Shown here piece by piece: positions 60,201 to 64,000 of a stretch of DNA of 64,000 nucleotides (within the stretch, counting starts at the first letter, position 1; every line of letters begins with the position of its first letter). Origin of the DNA: Gymnorhina tibicen. Lineage: Eukaryota > Chordata > Aves > Passeriformes > Artamidae. The stretch covers positions 1-64,000 of the forward strand of contig VXAZ01001701.1 in NCBI GenBank assembly GCA_013399875.1, given 5' to 3'. The notes beneath the pieces were generated by a model. It worked only from the letters and a program-made list of their open reading frames with translations. It ran no database searches and was not told where the DNA came from. Made by a program: the position numbers and the translations under genes.

Positions 60201-63200
60201 GTTTCTATTTTTAAATTGATTGTCTGTTTTTATTTTTTTCTGTAGTACAGGAAACAGCTGAACTTTGCTATAAGAAGGAAAACCCAACCAAATAAAATGG
60301 GGGAGAAAAGTAGCTTATCTTTACATTAAACACATCCTATAGGTTCTTTACTAACACATAACTGTGTTAACGATTTCTCATCACCACAACTGCTGACGCA
60401 AGTGCCGTGGACTCATTCTGACTCAGAATACATTCTGAGAGAAGATATGGAGTGAGGTGACACCAACCTGGACATTCTGCTCCCAATGGAGCAGCCTCTG
60501 GAGTATAAATCAGATCTTGACTCTATTTTATCAGCAGTTTTTCTCTTTGATACTGATGCTTTTGCTCTCTTGGATGTGCAGAGGGCACCGTAACAGTGTC
60601 CGACCTGCAAAAACTAGACCAAACATCAGTGGATTCATAAAAAGGGTGTAAATTGCAAGACAGATATAATCTCCTGCAGACTGCCTTTAGAACAGGTTTC
60701 CCAGGAAACTGAGTTATGCCACTGTCCCAGACCTACATTCCTGACAGGATTAACTTAGTGGGCTGAGGAAACATCCCCCCTACTCTTCCATCAGCAGCCT
60801 TTTTGTCAGTGAGCCTTTAGCCCTGTTTCCAGCACACAAACCTGTACAATGCTGAGCTTTTTGTAAGATGGGCTCCCTGCAACTCCATTGCTTTCAAGAC
60901 ATCCAATGCAGACTATTCTTTGGATGAGTCTTCTCCTTTTTAAAGCCCACCATGATGGTGGTCTGAGCTTGCCTTTAGCTCCATTATTGATCTCACCTCA
61001 GTGGCTGCCCACCTGATGATGAGAGCTACATCCATGCATCCTGCTGTTGTTGTTTGTCCCTGGAAAGGAGCATTTTGCTTGAGATTGGACCTTGCTGCCT
61101 TTCAGTGTCCCTCCACTTTCTTTAAGGCCTTTGATTTGGGCCCAGTCTTCCATGACCACATGACACTATGATCCCAGTACTATAGATAAAATTAAAAAGA
61201 TGAAAGGAAGTAAAGAGTAGAGAGGGAATGTGTTGGTTTAGACAATGATCCTTTATCAGGTGATGATACAGCATCCATCAGGGGTGCCCCCTTCTCCCTC
61301 TGGCTGCAATCATCAGGTGGTTGGCTCCGTGCACTCTGGGAATTGCAGGTGCAGGTGAGCGCATAGAGGGCAGAGCTCTTCATTTCAGTATCCTCTATTA
61401 GCAGCACCTCCTGCAGTGAGACAAGGATGGCTATGGCTTGTGTAGGTTTCTGTCTGTGGGCTTTTATACACAGAGCTGTGTGTTTCTGCCATGTGGCTGC
61501 ACCATCCTACTACACCTGCGTTCAGACTGCAGCACTTCAGAAAAGTAAATGCCCCAAAAATGTGGATTTGCCACCTTCTGGTATGTCCCTGCTTTGTAGC
61601 ATACATTTCAGTTCGGCAGCTCAGTTCCTTGTGCTATCTTGCCACTTTCTCTGAACTAAATTAACGCAAACAGCCCTTCTCCTGATGTTATGGAAAGCAC
61701 TTAGCAAATGAGCTGAACAATGAAAGAGTAAGCCATTATCAGCACTGGTTACAGCATAGCAAAACGCTCCAACTTTACAGCAAGAAGACATTTTAGTTTG
61801 TAAGAATTAGAATCAGATGGTTATTCATAGTACTGACAGGCAGTTATAATGATGATCTCTGGTCTGGGTGGCAGTGATTGTCTCCAGGCTCTGGCATGGA
61901 TTTTGACCTCACTCGATAGGTCACAGAACGGCAGAAAAAAAGGTGCCTTTCACTGCCACCAGCAAACACCTTGACTCTCCCAGAACTGTATTGCTGAAGA
62001 TACGTGAACTAGCCATCAGTAGAGAAAATCCCCAGATGGCTGAGACATTGTGTCTCTATCATGTTAAATAACCAATGGCAAGACACAAGCCAGATGCGCT
62101 GGGAATTTATCAGTTTGTACACAAATTATAATCAAGTGGAAGAAGTGCTTTTTTTGTTTCATCTTTGAGGCTGAGTCCCTTGTAAGCTCTGATCTTCCTA
62201 TGAAAAAAAGTAAAGGAACTCTGGGATAATGATAAATATAATGTACAAAGGCAGTATCTTGGCTGATTGAGGGTTATTTGTGCTTCTTTTTTTCCTTCCA
62301 GCCTGCAGTATTATTTTGAGTAGCAGAGTTCAAGATAAACACTATTTTGGAACCTGAAAACATGGAATTCTTTGTCCTCAGCTAAAGGCCTTAGAGCCTT
62401 CATTTGCTTTCTCTTACTCCAAATGAACTACACTAGAAATACATGGTGGTTTGTTTCCCATTTGTTATTTAACAACCCCACATGGAGGATGTACTCTGGA
62501 ATGCAGGAGCTCAGTTGATTGAGATACCAGTTCAGAAGGAGGACTCTGCTCCTCTCAGCTGCCAGAGGTCACAGCTCCACTCCCAGGAGATCCCCAGCAC
62601 TGTGTTACATGGCCAGTACAACACAAATATACATACTTACCATACTTAAAACACAGCAGAACAAAACTGGTTAACATGGACAGGTCTATTCAGTTTTCAT
62701 TTTGATTCTGGAACTTGGCTCACTTTGGGAGTTTTAATCCTTTCCTAGGAACACTGGAAATTGCTGTCAGGAACACCAGGTATTGCTGTCAGGAAGACTC
62801 TGATCTGATAGTCACCTTATTAATGATGTCTTCTCTTGGAGTGAGCAGAAGGGATGGACAAAGGACCCATCCTGGATGATGGGGCACCTTCAGGAAGGAC
62901 TTGACTAGTGAAAAGGAACGAGGCGAATGTATGACATGGCTGCTTAGACCTGGGTCTGAAAACTAAAAGATGAATTCATATGTAGGAAGGGCAAGTATAT
63001 ATACTTGTAGTATATATTCCTTGGAAGAATACACACACAGTCTAAACCTGTCTGGCATATGTGACCCTGAATGGTACTCCTCAAAACAGAACAGCAATCA
63101 AGCTGAGCATCTTTTGTCAAATTTTGCTAAATTCTGCCAGCAAGTTATACCTCAGTCATGCTGATTTGCTAATAAAAACTAGATTACTTCAACTACCAAT

Positions 63201-63892
63201 GCTACAAAACTAATCCCTTGTCCAAAAAATAAAACTTGTCCTATGTTCTCCACACATAACCACCGACTGTACCTATTTTGGAGGAGGAGTTGTTATACCA
63301 CCAATGAATGCAGCATAATCACACTGAGGGGAGACATGATAGTGTGACCAGTGAGCTCAAGTAGGGGCCACTGACACTAAAAATGCCAGCAGAACTTTCA
63401 AGCCCATACAGTTTTCAGATACTTCCACTAATGTTTTGTCAGTTTCAAGAAACATTGGACCACACCATCTTCCTTTGGTGCTGGTGGAAGAACTGTAGGT
63501 AGCTGAAGACCTGCACTCCTCCTCATCAGTCTTGTAAGCAGAAGGGGTCACTGATGTTGAAGGACTACGGTATCTTTGTTTGGCACATCCTCAGCTCCTG
63601 CAGGCAGCATTGCTGAGGTCAGCAGGACAGCCTGCGCGACGAGCAATAGCAGAAGAGAACAGAAATGGATCTCAGAGCGTCCCCAGAGTAAGGCTTGTCT
63701 GAAGAGCCTTGCACTGTCTGCCGTACTGTCCATCTGCAGGCATGCCTGCTCTGGAGCAGCAACCCTACCCTCCCCTAAGGCATGAGAATGTTGCTACAAT
63801 GCAAGTTCTCTCTGTATTACCTCTGGAAAATCTCTCTTTTTCTTGCCAGCCTTTCACCCATTTGGAAGAATTCAAAGTCCTTTTCTGGTTTG
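48265..63892. other. 15.6 kb without recognisable genes or elements
   Basis: No gene, RNA gene or mobile element is recognised. A short (TG)n lies at about 48679-48692. Frames at 48993-49472 (-), 51108-51542 (-), 51566-52000 (-), 54074-54481 (+) and 56549-56839 (+) have no similarity I know. Some lack an ATG start, and several overlap frames on the other strand. The ATG-started frame at 63548-63733 (-) encodes a hydrophobic signal-anchor-like segment and is discussed in the findings. The simplest reading is intron or intergenic DNA. Confidence 0.45.
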
Positions 63893-63893
63893 A

Positions 63894-63955
63894 TTTTTGT
63901 TTGTTTGTTTGTTTGTTTGTTGTTTAGTTTAGTTTAGTTTTGCTTTGCTTTGTTC
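63894..63955. repeat. (TTTG)n and related simple repeat
   Basis: About six TTTG units are followed by three AGTTT units and then TTTGC words. It looks like one microsatellite that has drifted into neighbouring unit types. Confidence 0.92.
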
Positions 63956-64000
63956 TGTGTGTGACACTGAGAGCAAGGAAGAGGTTTGTAGAAACTTGAG

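Noticed and set aside
1..64000. CRISPR arrays, operons, bacterial or phage genes
   Set aside because: The window is clearly vertebrate. No regularly spaced direct repeats and no dense coding on one strand are present.
1..64000. tRNA, rRNA, snRNA or mitochondrial insertions
   Set aside because: No cloverleaf with A and B boxes, no rRNA-like block and no mitochondrial gene segment was recognised by eye. A tRNAscan or Rfam search was not possible.

Overview
The window looks like nuclear DNA from a bird and contains no protein-coding gene that I can support. Four things point to a bird. There are several 5'-truncated CR1 LINE copies, some ending in the CR1 3' terminal motif related to ATTCTGTGATTCTATG. 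There are older amniote-type CR1 tails. There are two solo LTRs of types I recognise from bird genomes. There is also a broken gammaretrovirus-like endogenous element. The LTR at 18547-19709 resembles a family I associate with songbirds, so a passerine is my best guess; that is recall, not a search result. Open frames are short, mostly lack an ATG, and often overlap open frames on the other strand. This fits an intergenic region or a very large intron.

Layout. 1-2235: unremarkable single-copy-looking DNA. 2236-2690: old CR1 tail (+). 3751-5997: a cluster of three CR1 fragments, two on the minus strand and one on the plus strand, so that the first and third form an inverted pair. 5998-14417: no recognisable element. 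14418-14890: old CR1 tail (-). 18542-19714: well-preserved ERVL-type solo LTR with a 5-bp target duplication and a CpG-dense core. 19940-20880: probable further LTR-like DNA with a TATA-rich minisatellite. 23173-23763: older solo LTR (-). About 25100-25857: relic of a Ty3/Gypsy retrotransposon gag gene (-), unusual for a bird. 34366-38560: truncated, dead gammaretrovirus-like provirus with a probable 5' LTR, gag, protease, reverse transcriptase and part of RNase H, but no recognisable integrase, env or 3' LTR. 38809-39415: CR1 fragment (-) related to the one at 3751. 39416-63892: long stretch without recognisable elements, apart from simple repeats and a POU-octamer inverted repeat at 48227-48264. 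63894-63955: TTTG-type simple repeat.

No genes work together here; the content is a layered record of mobile element insertions. The features most worth a second look are the Gypsy gag relic, the CpG-rich solo LTR as a possible promoter, the gammaretroviral relic with its gag-pol UAG context still visible, the octamer inverted repeat, and an 87-bp near-identical island shared by two otherwise more diverged CR1 copies 35 kb apart. I see no convincing new multi-gene system. Element family calls rest on pattern recognition and need RepeatMasker or protein searches to confirm.
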